Source: Pontibacter flavimaris (GTDB taxonomy: Bacteria; Bacteroidota; Bacteroidia; Cytophagales; Hymenobacteraceae). Taken from it: a stretch of DNA of 64,000 bases. Under the pieces are notes generated by a model that worked only from the letters and a program-made list of their open reading frames with translations, ran no database searches and was not told where the DNA came from. Both the position numbers and the translations under genes were made by a program. Below are positions 8,715 to 17,447 of this stretch, piece by piece (within the stretch, counting starts at the first letter, position 1; the number at the start of each line of letters is the position of its first letter). The DNA lies in contig NZ_LVWA01000013.1 of NCBI RefSeq assembly GCF_001907195.1, positions 62,001 through 126,000 of the forward strand, given 5' to 3'.

Positions 8715-10037
8715 ATGGAAACTGCAAATCCTGACTCCCTGATCAGCCATTTCTTTTACAATCACTTTACCAGCATGGGCCTGCCCGAAACATCGGCCAT
8801 GTACCTGAACATGCTGTTGTTGCTGGGGATAGTACTGGTGCTGGTATATAGTACAGCAGTGGTGGCCCGGAAAATAATGCTGAGCGTCTCGCAAAAGTTC
8901 TCGGATAAAACCTCCACCCAGTTCGATGATTTCCTGATCCAGAACAAAACCTTTAAGCACCTGGCCAAAATAATACCGCTTATTATAGTGGTGCAGAGCC
9001 TTCCGGTCGTGTTCTCTGATTTCCCGGGCTGGATAAAGCCCCTCCGGACGCTAACCGATATGTACACGGTGGTGCTAGCCATCGCCATAGTCCGGGCCCT
9101 GCTACGGTCCTTAAAAGATTATCTAAAAACGACAGAGCTCTTCAAGGACAAACCCGTTGACAGCTTTTTGCAGGTGATCTCCATCTTTTTATACTTTGTG
9201 GGCGGCCTACTCATCTTCTCGCTACTGACCGGCAAGGAAGTATGGGCCTTCATCACGGCCATGGGCGCAGCCTCAGCCATACTTCTGCTCGTGTTCAAGG
9301 ACACCATTCTTGGCTTTGTGGCCAGCATACAGGTCTCCAGCAACGACATGGTGCGCATCGGCGACTGGATAACGATGGAGAAGTATGGCGCCGACGGCGA
9401 CGTGACCGAGATCAATCTGACCACCGTGAAGGTGCAGAACTGGGACAAGACCATCACCACCATCCCCACCTATTACCTGATCTCCGACTCGTTTAAGAAC
9501 TGGCGCGGCATGCAGCGCACGGGCGGCAGGCGCATCAAGCGTTCCATTCACCTCAAGATCTCCAGCATCAAGTACCTTTCCCAGCAGGACATTGAGCGCA
9601 TGAGCAAGATACAGCTTGTCACCAATTACCTGGAGGAGCGCCGCCAGCAGATAGACGCCTATAACCTGGAGAACGAGATCGACAAAAGCTTGCTCATCAA
9701 CGGCCGCAACCTGACCAACGCCGGGGTTTTCAGGGCCTATGCCAGTGCCTATATCGAGCAGAACCAGTTTGTGCACAAGGAGCTCACGATGATGGTGCGC
9801 CAGCTGGAGCCCACCACCACCGGTATGCCGATAGAGCTGTATGTGTTTGCCAACGATGTGCGCTGGGCCTACTATGAGGTCATTATGGCCGATATCTTTG
9901 ACCATTTACTGGCAGCGGTCAAGTACTTCGACCTGGAGGTGTTTGAGCACCCGGCAGCCGATGACATGCGCCACCTGAGCAACGCCCTGGCCGGCTCGCG
10001 CATGCCGGGTTACATGCCGGAGCCCATGCAGAATTAA
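8715..10037 (+). CDS. MscS-family mechanosensitive ion channel
   Basis: From the ATG at 8715 the protein is 440 residues; an upstream TTG at 8667 lies before the promoter element and is not preferred. Four to five hydrophobic spans are followed by the MscS pore-lining and beta-domain signature (MGAASAILLLVFKDTILGF, then ASIQVSSNDMVRIGDWI) and a long cytoplasmic C-terminal region. The protein opens under membrane tension to release solutes during osmotic downshock, in the inner membrane. It is larger than E. coli MscS because of extra N-terminal helices, like YbdG-type members. Confidence 0.92.
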   Translation: METANPDSLISHFFYNHFTSMGLPETSAMYLNMLLLLGIVLVLVYSTAVVARKIMLSVSQKFSDKTSTQFDDFLIQNKTFKHLAKIIPLIIVVQSLPVVFSDFPGWIKPLRTLTDMYTVVLAIAIVRALLRSLKDYLKTTELFKDKPVDSFLQVISIFLYFVGGLLIFSLLTGKEVWAFITAMGAASAILLLVFKDTILGFVASIQVSSNDMVRIGDWITMEKYGADGDVTEINLTTVKVQNWDKTITTIPTYYLISDSFKNWRGMQRTGGRRIKRSIHLKISSIKYLSQQDIERMSKIQLVTNYLEERRQQIDAYNLENEIDKSLLINGRNLTNAGVFRAYASAYIEQNQFVHKELTMMVRQLEPTTTGMPIELYVFANDVRWAYYEVIMADIFDHLLAAVKYFDLEVFEHPAADDMRHLSNALAGSRMPGYMPEPMQN

Positions 10038-10062
10038 GGCAGGATATTTGCAAATGCAGCCG

Positions 10063-10090
10063 CAGCAAGTGCCCTTCTGGGTACTTGCTG
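10063..10090 (+). terminator. Terminator after the MscS gene
   Basis: CAGCAAGTGCCC and GGGTACTTGCTG pair (one G-T) with a four-base loop, followed by TTTTGTT. Confidence 0.75.
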
Positions 10091-10108
10091 TTTTGTTATC
10101 AGACTGAG

Positions 10109-11491
10109 ATGAACCCGAAAAACCCTGAACGCTACAAGTACCTGTATTTGCTGCTCTTCCTGCTGCTGCTGACGGCCTGCGTGGTGCGCCCGCTGGACCG
10201 CACCCCCTACCAGCAAACCGACTACTACCAGGAAACCATCAGCGACCTGCAGGAAACCCCGGCTATGGTGAGCCACGGCGACACGGTGCAGGTGGGCTGG
10301 GCGAAGGTGAACATTACGCCGCCGGCAGGAACGCCGCTGGCAGGCTACGGCAAGCGCATGGGCATGGCCTACGAGCAGGTGCACGACTCGGCCTGGGTGC
10401 GCACGTTTGCCTTCAGCAACGGAAAGACGGAAGCCTATTACGTGGCGCTGGATCTGCTCATCGTGCCAATGCAGGTGCTGCAGGAGCTGGAGAAAGTATA
10501 CCCGGAACTGGGCCTGAAACCGGAACAGGTGTACCTGACCGCCACCCACAGCCATACCAGCTTTGGAGGATGGGGCAAGAAGTTGGGCGTAAAGCTGATG
10601 TCGGGCAAGTATGATGCGGAGCTGGTGGAGCGGCTGGCGCGGCAGATCGTGCAAAGTATAAAACTGGCCCGTCAGCACCTGCAGCCCACTAAAATTGGCT
10701 ACGGCAGCACCAGCGCCGCCAGCCTGGTGAAAAACCGTTTGCTCGGCGACGAGGACAACCCCTATTATGCCGACCGCCATGCCACCCGCGACACCGAGCT
10801 GCGTTTCCTGAAGTTTGAACAGCAGGACGGCAGTACGGCCATACTTTCGGTTTTCTCGGCGCACGCCACCATACTTCCCTCCGATGATCCCACCCTCTCC
10901 CGCGACTACCCGGGCGTGCTGGTGGACGAGCTGGAGGAGCGCGTGGGCTTCGCCTCGTTCTCGGCGGGTGCGGTGGGCAGCCAGAGCACCGTCTACTTTG
11001 AGGGCGATACGTTTGAGAGCACTGAGAATGTGGGCGACCGGCTGGCCAAACTGCTGCGCAAGGAGCTGCTGCACGTAGAAACCGACTACGTTTATACGTT
11101 GGGCTATGGCCGTGTGCCGCTGGAGCTGCCAGAGCCCAGCTGGCGCATCAGCAAGGGGCTGCGGCTGGCGCCGTTCCTGTTCAACAGCATCTTCGGCGAG
11201 CATCCGGCCCACGTGACCAGCCTGCAGGTGGGCGATGTGGTGTTTCTGGGCGCCCCGGCCGACTACTCCGGCGAGTTTGTGGCGCAGATCAGGCAGCAGG
11301 CCCTGGCGCAGGGGCAGCAGGCCATCGTCACGAGCTTCAACGGCGGCTACATCGGCTACATCACCCCGGATAAGTACTACAACCTGAAGGAATACGAGAC
11401 CCGCAGCATGAACTTCTTCGGCCCCTATGGCGGCAGCTTTCTTACCGAGATCATGCTGCGCCAGCTACAGCAGCACCAGCTCAGGAAATAA
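10109..11491 (+). CDS. Neutral/alkaline ceramidase-like lipoprotein
   Basis: From the ATG 10109 the protein has 460 residues. It opens with a Leu-rich membrane signal and a lipobox-like LLLTACVV. The body matches the N-terminal catalytic domain of neutral ceramidases: VNITPPAGTPLAGYG near the start, then TATHSHTSFGG with metal-binding His residues, and SFNGGYIGYITP near the end. Full ceramidases carry an extra C-terminal Ig-like domain that is absent here, so the substrate (ceramide or another N-acyl amide) is open. It is likely anchored in the envelope. The earlier TTG at 10085 lies inside the preceding terminator and is rejected. Confidence 0.8.
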   Translation: MNPKNPERYKYLYLLLFLLLLTACVVRPLDRTPYQQTDYYQETISDLQETPAMVSHGDTVQVGWAKVNITPPAGTPLAGYGKRMGMAYEQVHDSAWVRTFAFSNGKTEAYYVALDLLIVPMQVLQELEKVYPELGLKPEQVYLTATHSHTSFGGWGKKLGVKLMSGKYDAELVERLARQIVQSIKLARQHLQPTKIGYGSTSAASLVKNRLLGDEDNPYYADRHATRDTELRFLKFEQQDGSTAILSVFSAHATILPSDDPTLSRDYPGVLVDELEERVGFASFSAGAVGSQSTVYFEGDTFESTENVGDRLAKLLRKELLHVETDYVYTLGYGRVPLELPEPSWRISKGLRLAPFLFNSIFGEHPAHVTSLQVGDVVFLGAPADYSGEFVAQIRQQALAQGQQAIVTSFNGGYIGYITPDKYYNLKEYETRSMNFFGPYGGSFLTEIMLRQLQQHQLRK

Positions 11492-11766
11492 GTATAGCCG
11501 GAGCAGTTCTTGCCAACACCAGCAGCCGGAGCGTGTCGCAGCAAAAGTATCTGGCGCGCTCAAGTGAAATGGAAAAAGTATATAATTTCCAAGCCTTATC
11601 CTAACCCGACCCATAATCCGGCTCAGTACAATTGCGTTCCCTTAAATTATTTCCCCATCCTACAGTTTTCTTTTTAAAATTATAAACATAAAACCGGCAA
11701 ACCTGTTTAACTAAGTATAACGGGGGCAGATATACCCACGTGAGTGTACAATTTAGAAATGGAGTT

Positions 11767-12000
11767 ATGGAACTGATGATGATAGATGCGACCAATATGA
11801 TTTTCCTCTTGGTGGTTGGGTTGTACGTGGTGCTGCTGGGCATGATTCTGGCCTACGTGTACTTTGATGCGCAACAGCGCGGACTGAATGGTTGGTTAAT
11901 TGCGGGCATGACCTTCTTTACGGGTACCATCGCCGGCGCTTTGGCCTGGCTTCTCCTCCGACCTAAGCTGAAACCGCAGCCCATCCCCGTAAAAAGGTAG
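11767..12000 (+). CDS. Small two-span membrane protein
   Basis: With the ATG at 11767 (GGAG six bases upstream) the product has 77 residues. It has two hydrophobic helices (FLLVVGLYVVLLGMILAYVYF and a second around TFFTGTIAGALAWLLL) separated by a short DAQQRGLNGW loop, with a basic Pro-rich tail. The arrangement resembles the phospholipase_D-nuclease N-terminal / PLDc_N-like small membrane proteins, but I cannot assign it. A strong terminator follows. Confidence 0.6.
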   Translation: MELMMIDATNMIFLLVVGLYVVLLGMILAYVYFDAQQRGLNGWLIAGMTFFTGTIAGALAWLLLRPKLKPQPIPVKR

Positions 12001-12028
12001 GCACGCCGGAGGATTGGCCTCAGGGCAG

Positions 12029-12074
12029 AGCCGGCACCCAGGAACCAGGTATACTTGTTTTCCGGGTGCCGGCT
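12029..12074 (+). terminator. Rho-independent terminator
   Basis: AGCCGGCACCC pairs with GGGTGCCGGCT and is followed by six T. The loop contains an AAGTATA-type motif (GTATACTTG). Confidence 0.88.
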
Positions 12075-12276
12075 TTTTTGTGTCCTTTTTTTACTGCGCA
12101 TCCTCCCTGCCTGGGCAAACCGACCTACCACAGGGTTATTACTTGCCGCGGGAGGAGGTGCGTGGTTAAAAAAACGCAGCGGCCATGCAACCCTTACCCA
12201 CCCAAACGGGGTCAGCCTGATAGACAACGAATTTTATTGTTTAACTTACGAACCCAAATTACTATCTGACACCCGC

Positions 12277-12855
12277 ATGAAGACTACCGTTAAATCTTTC
12301 TTTCTCCTGATGTTCGCCTCTGCCACCCTGGCCTCCTGCGAAAACTGCGGCGAGATCAGCATTACCGAGCCCACCGCTGAAGACAGCCAGTGGCTGGTCT
12401 ACGGCACCGGCGACACGGCCCTGTTCCGCAACGAGGAGGGCGACACCCTCACCTACCTGCGCACCGGCATCTATGCCCAGAACGTGCCGGGCGACGGCTT
12501 CTCCGTCACCGACGACTGCATAGACCAGCGCAACACGCAGGTAACCAACATTATTGAAGACAAAGAACGAAAGCAGCCTTACCTGGGCACCTACATCCTC
12601 AAAAAACCCGACTCCCTGATCGTGAAGATCGGCGTGGGCAGTAAAAGCGCCTGGGAAATAAAGAGCAGCGATGTAACCCAGGAAGTAACCGTCGGGGAGA
12701 CGGTCTATCCTGAGGCCTATGTATTTGCCGGCACCACCACTACCGCAGACGAGCCCAGGACAGTATACTTTACCAAGGACGAGGGCTTTGTGTACGTGGA
12801 GATGAACAACGGCAAAAAGCTGGAACTGATCGGGGTGTTTAACCGCGCCAAGTAA
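12277..12855 (+). CDS. Hypothetical lipoprotein
   Basis: Starting at the ATG 12277 the product is 192 residues with a typical lipoprotein signal (FLLMFASATLASC). The mature part has a CENCGE segment and beta-rich Thr/Glu/Asp stretches and no motif I recognise. The open frame extends upstream to 12055, but that part includes the preceding terminator and has no signal peptide, so the internal ATG is chosen. The role is unknown; probably an envelope protein. Confidence 0.72.
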   Translation: MKTTVKSFFLLMFASATLASCENCGEISITEPTAEDSQWLVYGTGDTALFRNEEGDTLTYLRTGIYAQNVPGDGFSVTDDCIDQRNTQVTNIIEDKERKQPYLGTYILKKPDSLIVKIGVGSKSAWEIKSSDVTQEVTVGETVYPEAYVFAGTTTTADEPRTVYFTKDEGFVYVEMNNGKKLELIGVFNRAK

Positions 12856-12910
12856 CCGGCCTGAAGCAAGGCAGCAACGTATAAATCAGCCATTCCAGGG
12901 CTATAAGTAT

Positions 12911-12948
12911 AAAAGGGGCCGCCGGAAGTACATCCGGCGGCCCCTTTT
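12911..12948. terminator. Bidirectional terminator
   Basis: A perfect 16-base-pair stem (AAAAGGGGCCGCCGGA and its complement) with a six-base loop lies between convergent genes. Confidence 0.92.
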
Positions 12949-12967
12949 ATGTTTCTTTTTAAACTAA

Positions 12968-13459
12968 CTAGGCTGTTTTGAAGTGTTTCTCTTTGCTGTT
13001 GATCTCGTTTAATACTTCCAGGGCCGTGCTCACGTGCTCCAGCGGCTTGGTCATGGAGTTGAACACGTAGCGCACCACGCCCTCCTGGTCGATGATGTAG
13101 GTAACCCGGCCCGGCAACAGGCCCAGTTTGCGCGGCACCCCAAACAGTTTCCGGATCTGGCCGCCCTTGTCGCTTAGCAGCAGGAACGGTAGCTTGTAGG
13201 CCTCCTCGAACTTCTGGTGCGACTCCACGCTGTCTGAGCTGATGCCCACCACCTCCGCGCCATGCTCCTTGAACACCTCGTACTGGTCGCGGAACTCGCA
13301 GGCCTGCTTGGTGCAGCCGGGCGTGCTGTCCTTCGGGTAAAAGTATAGCACCACGCTTTTCTTTCCAATCAGATCATACAGGCGGAAAAGCCCCCCATCC
13401 TGGCGTTCAAGCTCAAAATCGGGTGCCTTGTCTCCAACCTTTATGGCTTCCTCTTTCAT
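12968..13459 (-). CDS. bcp: Thiol peroxidase of the Bcp/PrxQ class
   Basis: From the ATG at 13459 the protein has 163 residues, the family length. It contains FYPKDSTPGCTKQAC, with peroxidatic Cys 49 and resolving Cys 54 five residues apart. This marks it as an atypical two-cysteine peroxiredoxin that reduces hydrogen peroxide and organic hydroperoxides with thioredoxin. It is cytosolic. An upstream in-frame ATG at 13546 would add a 29-residue Cys-rich extension unlike the family and is not used. Confidence 0.93.
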   Translation of the reverse strand: MKEEAIKVGDKAPDFELERQDGGLFRLYDLIGKKSVVLYFYPKDSTPGCTKQACEFRDQYEVFKEHGAEVVGISSDSVESHQKFEEAYKLPFLLLSDKGGQIRKLFGVPRKLGLLPGRVTYIIDQEGVVRYVFNSMTKPLEHVSTALEVLNEINSKEKHFKTA

Positions 13460-13617
13460 ACTTATTGTATTCTTTATTAAGTGTCTAACCTGCTCACAGG
13501 CAAAAAGTTTGATGCAAAGGTAGTGCCGCATAAGCCACAACTTCAAAGAAAAGGCATATTAATAAGTATAGGCATCAGAATGAGGTGTGAAGGATTTTGG
13601 ACATCTTTGCCTTACGT

Positions 13618-14319
13618 ATGTTATCTAAGCCCCGCATCAACGTCATTATACCGGCCTACAACGAGGAGAGCTCCATTGCGCACGTGGTGCAGGACATCCC
13701 CGCAGGGTTTGTGGACGAAGTGATTGTAGTGAACAACAACTCCACAGACCGCACCGCCGAGGTAGCCGCCGCCGCAGGGGCCATCGTGCTGCACGAGCCA
13801 AACCCCGGCTACGGCAACGCCTGCCTGAAGGGCATCGCCTACGCGGCCGCCAAGCCCGCCGAAACCAGGCCCGACATCCTGGTGTTTCTGGACGGCGACT
13901 ACTCGGACTACCCGGAGGAGATGGTGCAGCTGGTGCAGCCCATTGTGCAGGGGCAGGCCGATATGGTGATCGGGTCGAGGGCGCTGGGGCAGCGGGAGCG
14001 CGGATCGATGATGCCGCAGCAGCTCTTCGGCAACTGGCTTGCCACCACCCTGCTGCGCCTGCTTTACGGCGCCCGCTTCACCGACCTGGGTCCCTTCCGC
14101 GCCATCCGGCTGGACACGCTGCTGGCCCTGGGCATGCGCGACCGCAACTATGGCTGGACGGTGGAGATGCAGGCCAAGGCTGCCAAACAGAGAATAAGAT
14201 ATACTGAGCTGCCCGTCTCGTACCGCAGGCGCATCGGCGTATCCAAAGTATCGGGCACGCTGAAAGGCACCGTGATGGCAGGATATAAGATCATCCTGAC
14301 TATATTTAAATACCTGTAA
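13618..14319 (+). CDS. Family 2 glycosyltransferase
   Basis: The 233-residue protein starts at ATG 13618 (INVIIPAYNEESSI) and has the GT-A nucleotide-sugar fold: VVNNNSTD, then FLDGDYSDYP as the DxD metal site, then a late TELPVSYRRRIGVSKVSGT segment as in dolichol-phosphate mannose synthase-like enzymes. It should transfer a sugar to a polyprenyl-phosphate or lipid at the cytoplasmic face of the membrane. The next gene is an integral-membrane GT-C type transferase 59 bases downstream, so the pair may supply and use a lipid-linked sugar. Confidence 0.88.
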   Translation: MLSKPRINVIIPAYNEESSIAHVVQDIPAGFVDEVIVVNNNSTDRTAEVAAAAGAIVLHEPNPGYGNACLKGIAYAAAKPAETRPDILVFLDGDYSDYPEEMVQLVQPIVQGQADMVIGSRALGQRERGSMMPQQLFGNWLATTLLRLLYGARFTDLGPFRAIRLDTLLALGMRDRNYGWTVEMQAKAAKQRIRYTELPVSYRRRIGVSKVSGTLKGTVMAGYKIILTIFKYL

Positions 14320-14378
14320 ATAAAGTTTGCGTATTGGGTAGAATCATGATGAACAAAGCAGCATAAGCTCCCCCAAGT

Positions 14379-15716
14379 ATGGCACCTGCAAAAAGCAACC
14401 TACTTAGCTACGCAGCCCTGGCTGTTTCGGCAGCGGCTTATGCAGCCCTGGCTTATGCCACGCCCCGCACCAACTTTACGCAGCTGCTCCTGCTCTACGC
14501 GGTGGTGTTTGTCGCTTACCTGTTCGTACTGAACCAGCGCTTCAGCCTGCGGCACGGCCTGGCGGCGGCCCTGCTTTTCCGGCTCATTTTCCTGCTGGCT
14601 ACCCCCGCCCTCTCCGATGACTTTTTCAGGTTTGTGTGGGACGGGCGGCTGCTGGCGGCCGGAGTAAATCCATACCTATACTTGCCCCAGTTCCTGATGC
14701 AGCCGGAGGCGCCACAGGTGCCAGGCATCACGCCGGAGCTGTTCGCGCAGCTCAACTCGCAGGCGTATTACAGCGTGTACCCGCCGGTGTCGCAGGCGGT
14801 GTTCTGGCTGGCCGTGCAGCTCTCGCCGCAAAGTATAACCGGCAGTGTGGTGGTGATGCGGCTTATACTTTTGCTGGCCGAGGCGGGAAGTATACTGCTG
14901 CTCTGGCGCCTGCTCCGCAAAATGGGCCTCCCCGAGAAGTATGTGCTGCTCTACGCCCTCAACCCGCTGGTGATCCTGGAGCTGGTGGGCAACCTGCACT
15001 TCGAGGCGCTGATGATCTTTTTCCTGCTGCTGGCGCTCTACCAGCTGTTTTACCACCGCCTGGTGTGGTCGGGCTTTGCGTTCGGGCTTGCCATTGGCAC
15101 CAAGCTGCTGCCGCTCATGTTCCTGCCCTTCCTAGTCAGCAAGCTGGGCATGCGCCGGTTTATACTCTACGGTACGGTGGTGCTGATAACGGTGGTGGCT
15201 CAGTTCGCGCCGCTGGTAAACCAGCAGGTGCTCCACAACATCCTCCAGAGCCTGGACCTGTACCTGACCAGGTTCGAGTTCAACGCCAGTATCTACTACC
15301 TGCTGCGCTGGCTGGGCTTTCAGCTGGTGGGCTACAACGCTATTTTCATACTTGGGCCACTGCTCTCGCTGGTCACGCTGGTGGTGATACTAAGTATGGC
15401 CTCGGTTAAAAAGCTGGGCTCCGTGAGGCGGCTGGCCGGTTACATGGGCGCTGCCCTCACAGTCTACCTGCTGCTCTCCACCACCGTGCATCCCTGGTAC
15501 CTCACCACACTGCTGGCCCTTACCGCCATGAGCCACTTCCGCTTTGCTGTCGCCTGGAGCGGACTTGCCATACTTTCCTACGCTGCCTACCGCACCCCCG
15601 CTCACCGCGAGGACACCCTGCTGCTAATGCTGGAGTACGGCCTGGTGATCCTGTGGCTCGCCGCCGAGGTGTACCTCTACCGCCAGCGTCGCAGCCATGC
15701 TAATTTGAATGGGTAA
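14379..15716 (+). CDS. Integral-membrane GT-C glycosyltransferase (GT87/mannosyltransferase-like)
   Basis: The 445-residue polytopic protein has about ten hydrophobic segments. After the second or third span it carries LSDDFFRFVWDGRLLAAGV, the acidic loop where GT-C enzymes bind the lipid-phosphate donor. HPWYLTTLL near the C-terminus is also typical. It probably uses a polyprenyl-phosphate sugar and glycosylates a periplasmic acceptor. It forms a likely operon with the GT2 gene. Eight AAGTATR/YATACTT motifs fall inside this gene, in several reading frames. Confidence 0.82.
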   Translation: MAPAKSNLLSYAALAVSAAAYAALAYATPRTNFTQLLLLYAVVFVAYLFVLNQRFSLRHGLAAALLFRLIFLLATPALSDDFFRFVWDGRLLAAGVNPYLYLPQFLMQPEAPQVPGITPELFAQLNSQAYYSVYPPVSQAVFWLAVQLSPQSITGSVVVMRLILLLAEAGSILLLWRLLRKMGLPEKYVLLYALNPLVILELVGNLHFEALMIFFLLLALYQLFYHRLVWSGFAFGLAIGTKLLPLMFLPFLVSKLGMRRFILYGTVVLITVVAQFAPLVNQQVLHNILQSLDLYLTRFEFNASIYYLLRWLGFQLVGYNAIFILGPLLSLVTLVVILSMASVKKLGSVRRLAGYMGAALTVYLLLSTTVHPWYLTTLLALTAMSHFRFAVAWSGLAILSYAAYRTPAHREDTLLLMLEYGLVILWLAAEVYLYRQRRSHANLNG

Positions 15717-15869
15717 AGTATAAACAGAATTACTTATATTTAGAAGGACTTGTGCTCTGTTTGGATGCTTAAGTTCGATGGGTTGAACGGAGTTATACTC
15801 CTACTCAACAATTTTAATTAGTAGAATTCAACAGTGAACTATCAAGAGATTCTCCTAAACCATAATTAG

Positions 15870-17447
15870 ATGAAGAGCCTGAGCAGCCCATGGATATATA
15901 AAAAATTTGCAGCAAGCTTAAAATGCAGGGTATTTATTAGCCTAATCCTATCATTCATATTGGTAAGCCCGGCGTACTCCACTGACGGTCTTAATCCTTC
16001 ACTTAATGGGATCTGGTTGATGAATGGGTACGGGAGAATTCTCGAGATTTCAGATACCGAAGTAAAGGTTTATGACCATACCAAAATCTCCTGTACACTG
16101 AAGTTTACACTCAGGAGAGAGCATATAGACAGACTTGGAAAGTTTGAGCTTATAACACCGGACTCAATGATACGCACCTTAGGCATCACAAAATATACAC
16201 TGAGGCGTATCGCGAATTTACCCCTTTCCTTTATTGGCACCGATTCAGTAGCGCTTAGAAATCCAAGATTCAATTTCGATGTATTCTGGCATACACTTGA
16301 GGAGAACTACCCTTTTTTCTACAAACGAGGAATGGACTGGCAGCAGGTTTATGAGACATACAGTGGTAAGATATCGGAGCAAACGACAGATGAAGAATTA
16401 TTTTTCCTCCTTAGAGAGATAACAGACAAACTTGGAGATGAACATACTACTGTTAGGGCACCAGATGAGGTAATGCAGCAATATGAAAGCCACCGACAAC
16501 CAAACAAGGATAGTACAGCAGAAGTAGAAGCTATTGAGGTTGGGGAGGTGAAGAGGAAACTGCTCCGCCACTATGTGAAGAAGCCAAAAACGTTTGGCAA
16601 AGACATGAATGGCGATGGATTACTTAGCTGGGGAATCATTAAAAGGAATGTCGGATATATTCAGCTAAACAACATGCTCTTCTTTGCTGATTACAACATA
16701 CCTGATTCCCTTACAGGTTATGATTACTTATTCTCCTACCTGGAGCAGTCTGACTCAAACCCTAATTATCAGCAAGACGAGGTAAAGGGAATCAGCACCT
16801 TGCTTGACTCCATTATACAGGATTTTAGAGATACGAGAGGGGTTATTTTAGACCTACGCTTTAATTTGGGAGGCTATGATGTCGTCTCAATGGAAGTATT
16901 GAAGCGTTTCCTTAACGAAGAGACTCATCTATTCAGTAAGCGGGCCAAAACTGTTAATGGCTTCACCAAAGAACAGAAGATTACGCTACAGCCATCTCAG
17001 CATAAATATACCAAACCTATATCTCTTTTAACAAGCCACCAGACTTCGAGCGCACCTGAAACTCTTGTCCTTGGCTCCATGGCAGTCAGTCAGATTACCA
17101 GAATTGGCTCTAGCACCATGGGCATACTTTCTGACGCACTCGAGAAGAAGCTGCCAAATGGCTGGACGTTATACCTGTCAAATGAAATTTATGAAAACAG
17201 TTTGGGTCAGCACCTTGAAGGGGACGGAGTGGCTCCTCATATAGAGTTGGGATACCCTAAAGATGAGGAAGAGTTTCTAAGAAGTTTATACTATGGCCTC
17301 CGAAAAGGAGACGAGGCCATCGAACTAGCTTTGAAGCTTTCAAGAAATAAACAAACCCCTCCCCCACCCCGGAAACAAAGTATAAAATGTTCGACTACAC
17401 CCTGCTGCTTGCCGTTGTTGCTGGTATTGCGCTGCTGCTCTTACTGA
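15870..17447 (+). CDS. S41-family peptidase (C-terminal processing protease type), AT-rich
   Basis: The 525-residue protein has a signal peptide ending SPAYS. A Tricorn-core-like N-terminal part is followed by DKLGDEHTTV and then the S41 catalytic fold: GVILDLRFNLGG, and TSSAPETLVLG with the nucleophilic Ser. It probably cleaves proteins in the periplasm. The gene is clearly poorer in GC than its neighbours (24 of 60 bases in the line at 16021) and almost lacks the AAGTATR motif, which points to recent acquisition. The frame runs 61 bases into the next gene; the last about 20 residues are probably not native. Confidence 0.82.
   Translation: MKSLSSPWIYKKFAASLKCRVFISLILSFILVSPAYSTDGLNPSLNGIWLMNGYGRILEISDTEVKVYDHTKISCTLKFTLRREHIDRLGKFELITPDSMIRTLGITKYTLRRIANLPLSFIGTDSVALRNPRFNFDVFWHTLEENYPFFYKRGMDWQQVYETYSGKISEQTTDEELFFLLREITDKLGDEHTTVRAPDEVMQQYESHRQPNKDSTAEVEAIEVGEVKRKLLRHYVKKPKTFGKDMNGDGLLSWGIIKRNVGYIQLNNMLFFADYNIPDSLTGYDYLFSYLEQSDSNPNYQQDEVKGISTLLDSIIQDFRDTRGVILDLRFNLGGYDVVSMEVLKRFLNEETHLFSKRAKTVNGFTKEQKITLQPSQHKYTKPISLLTSHQTSSAPETLVLGSMAVSQITRIGSSTMGILSDALEKKLPNGWTLYLSNEIYENSLGQHLEGDGVAPHIELGYPKDEEEFLRSLYYGLRKGDEAIELALKLSRNKQTPPPPRKQSIKCSTTPCCLPLLLVLRCCSY

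Noticed and set aside
10034-11212. Long reverse-strand ORF over the ceramidase gene
   Set aside because: It is the antisense shadow of the ceramidase-like protein.
12055-12276. Upstream extension of the 12277 lipoprotein
   Set aside because: It starts in the terminator loop and would hide the signal peptide.
13561-15722. AAGTATR as a promoter -7 element
   Set aside because: The Bacteroidota element is TAnnTTTG, and the heptamer occurs in coding regions on both strands in all frames.
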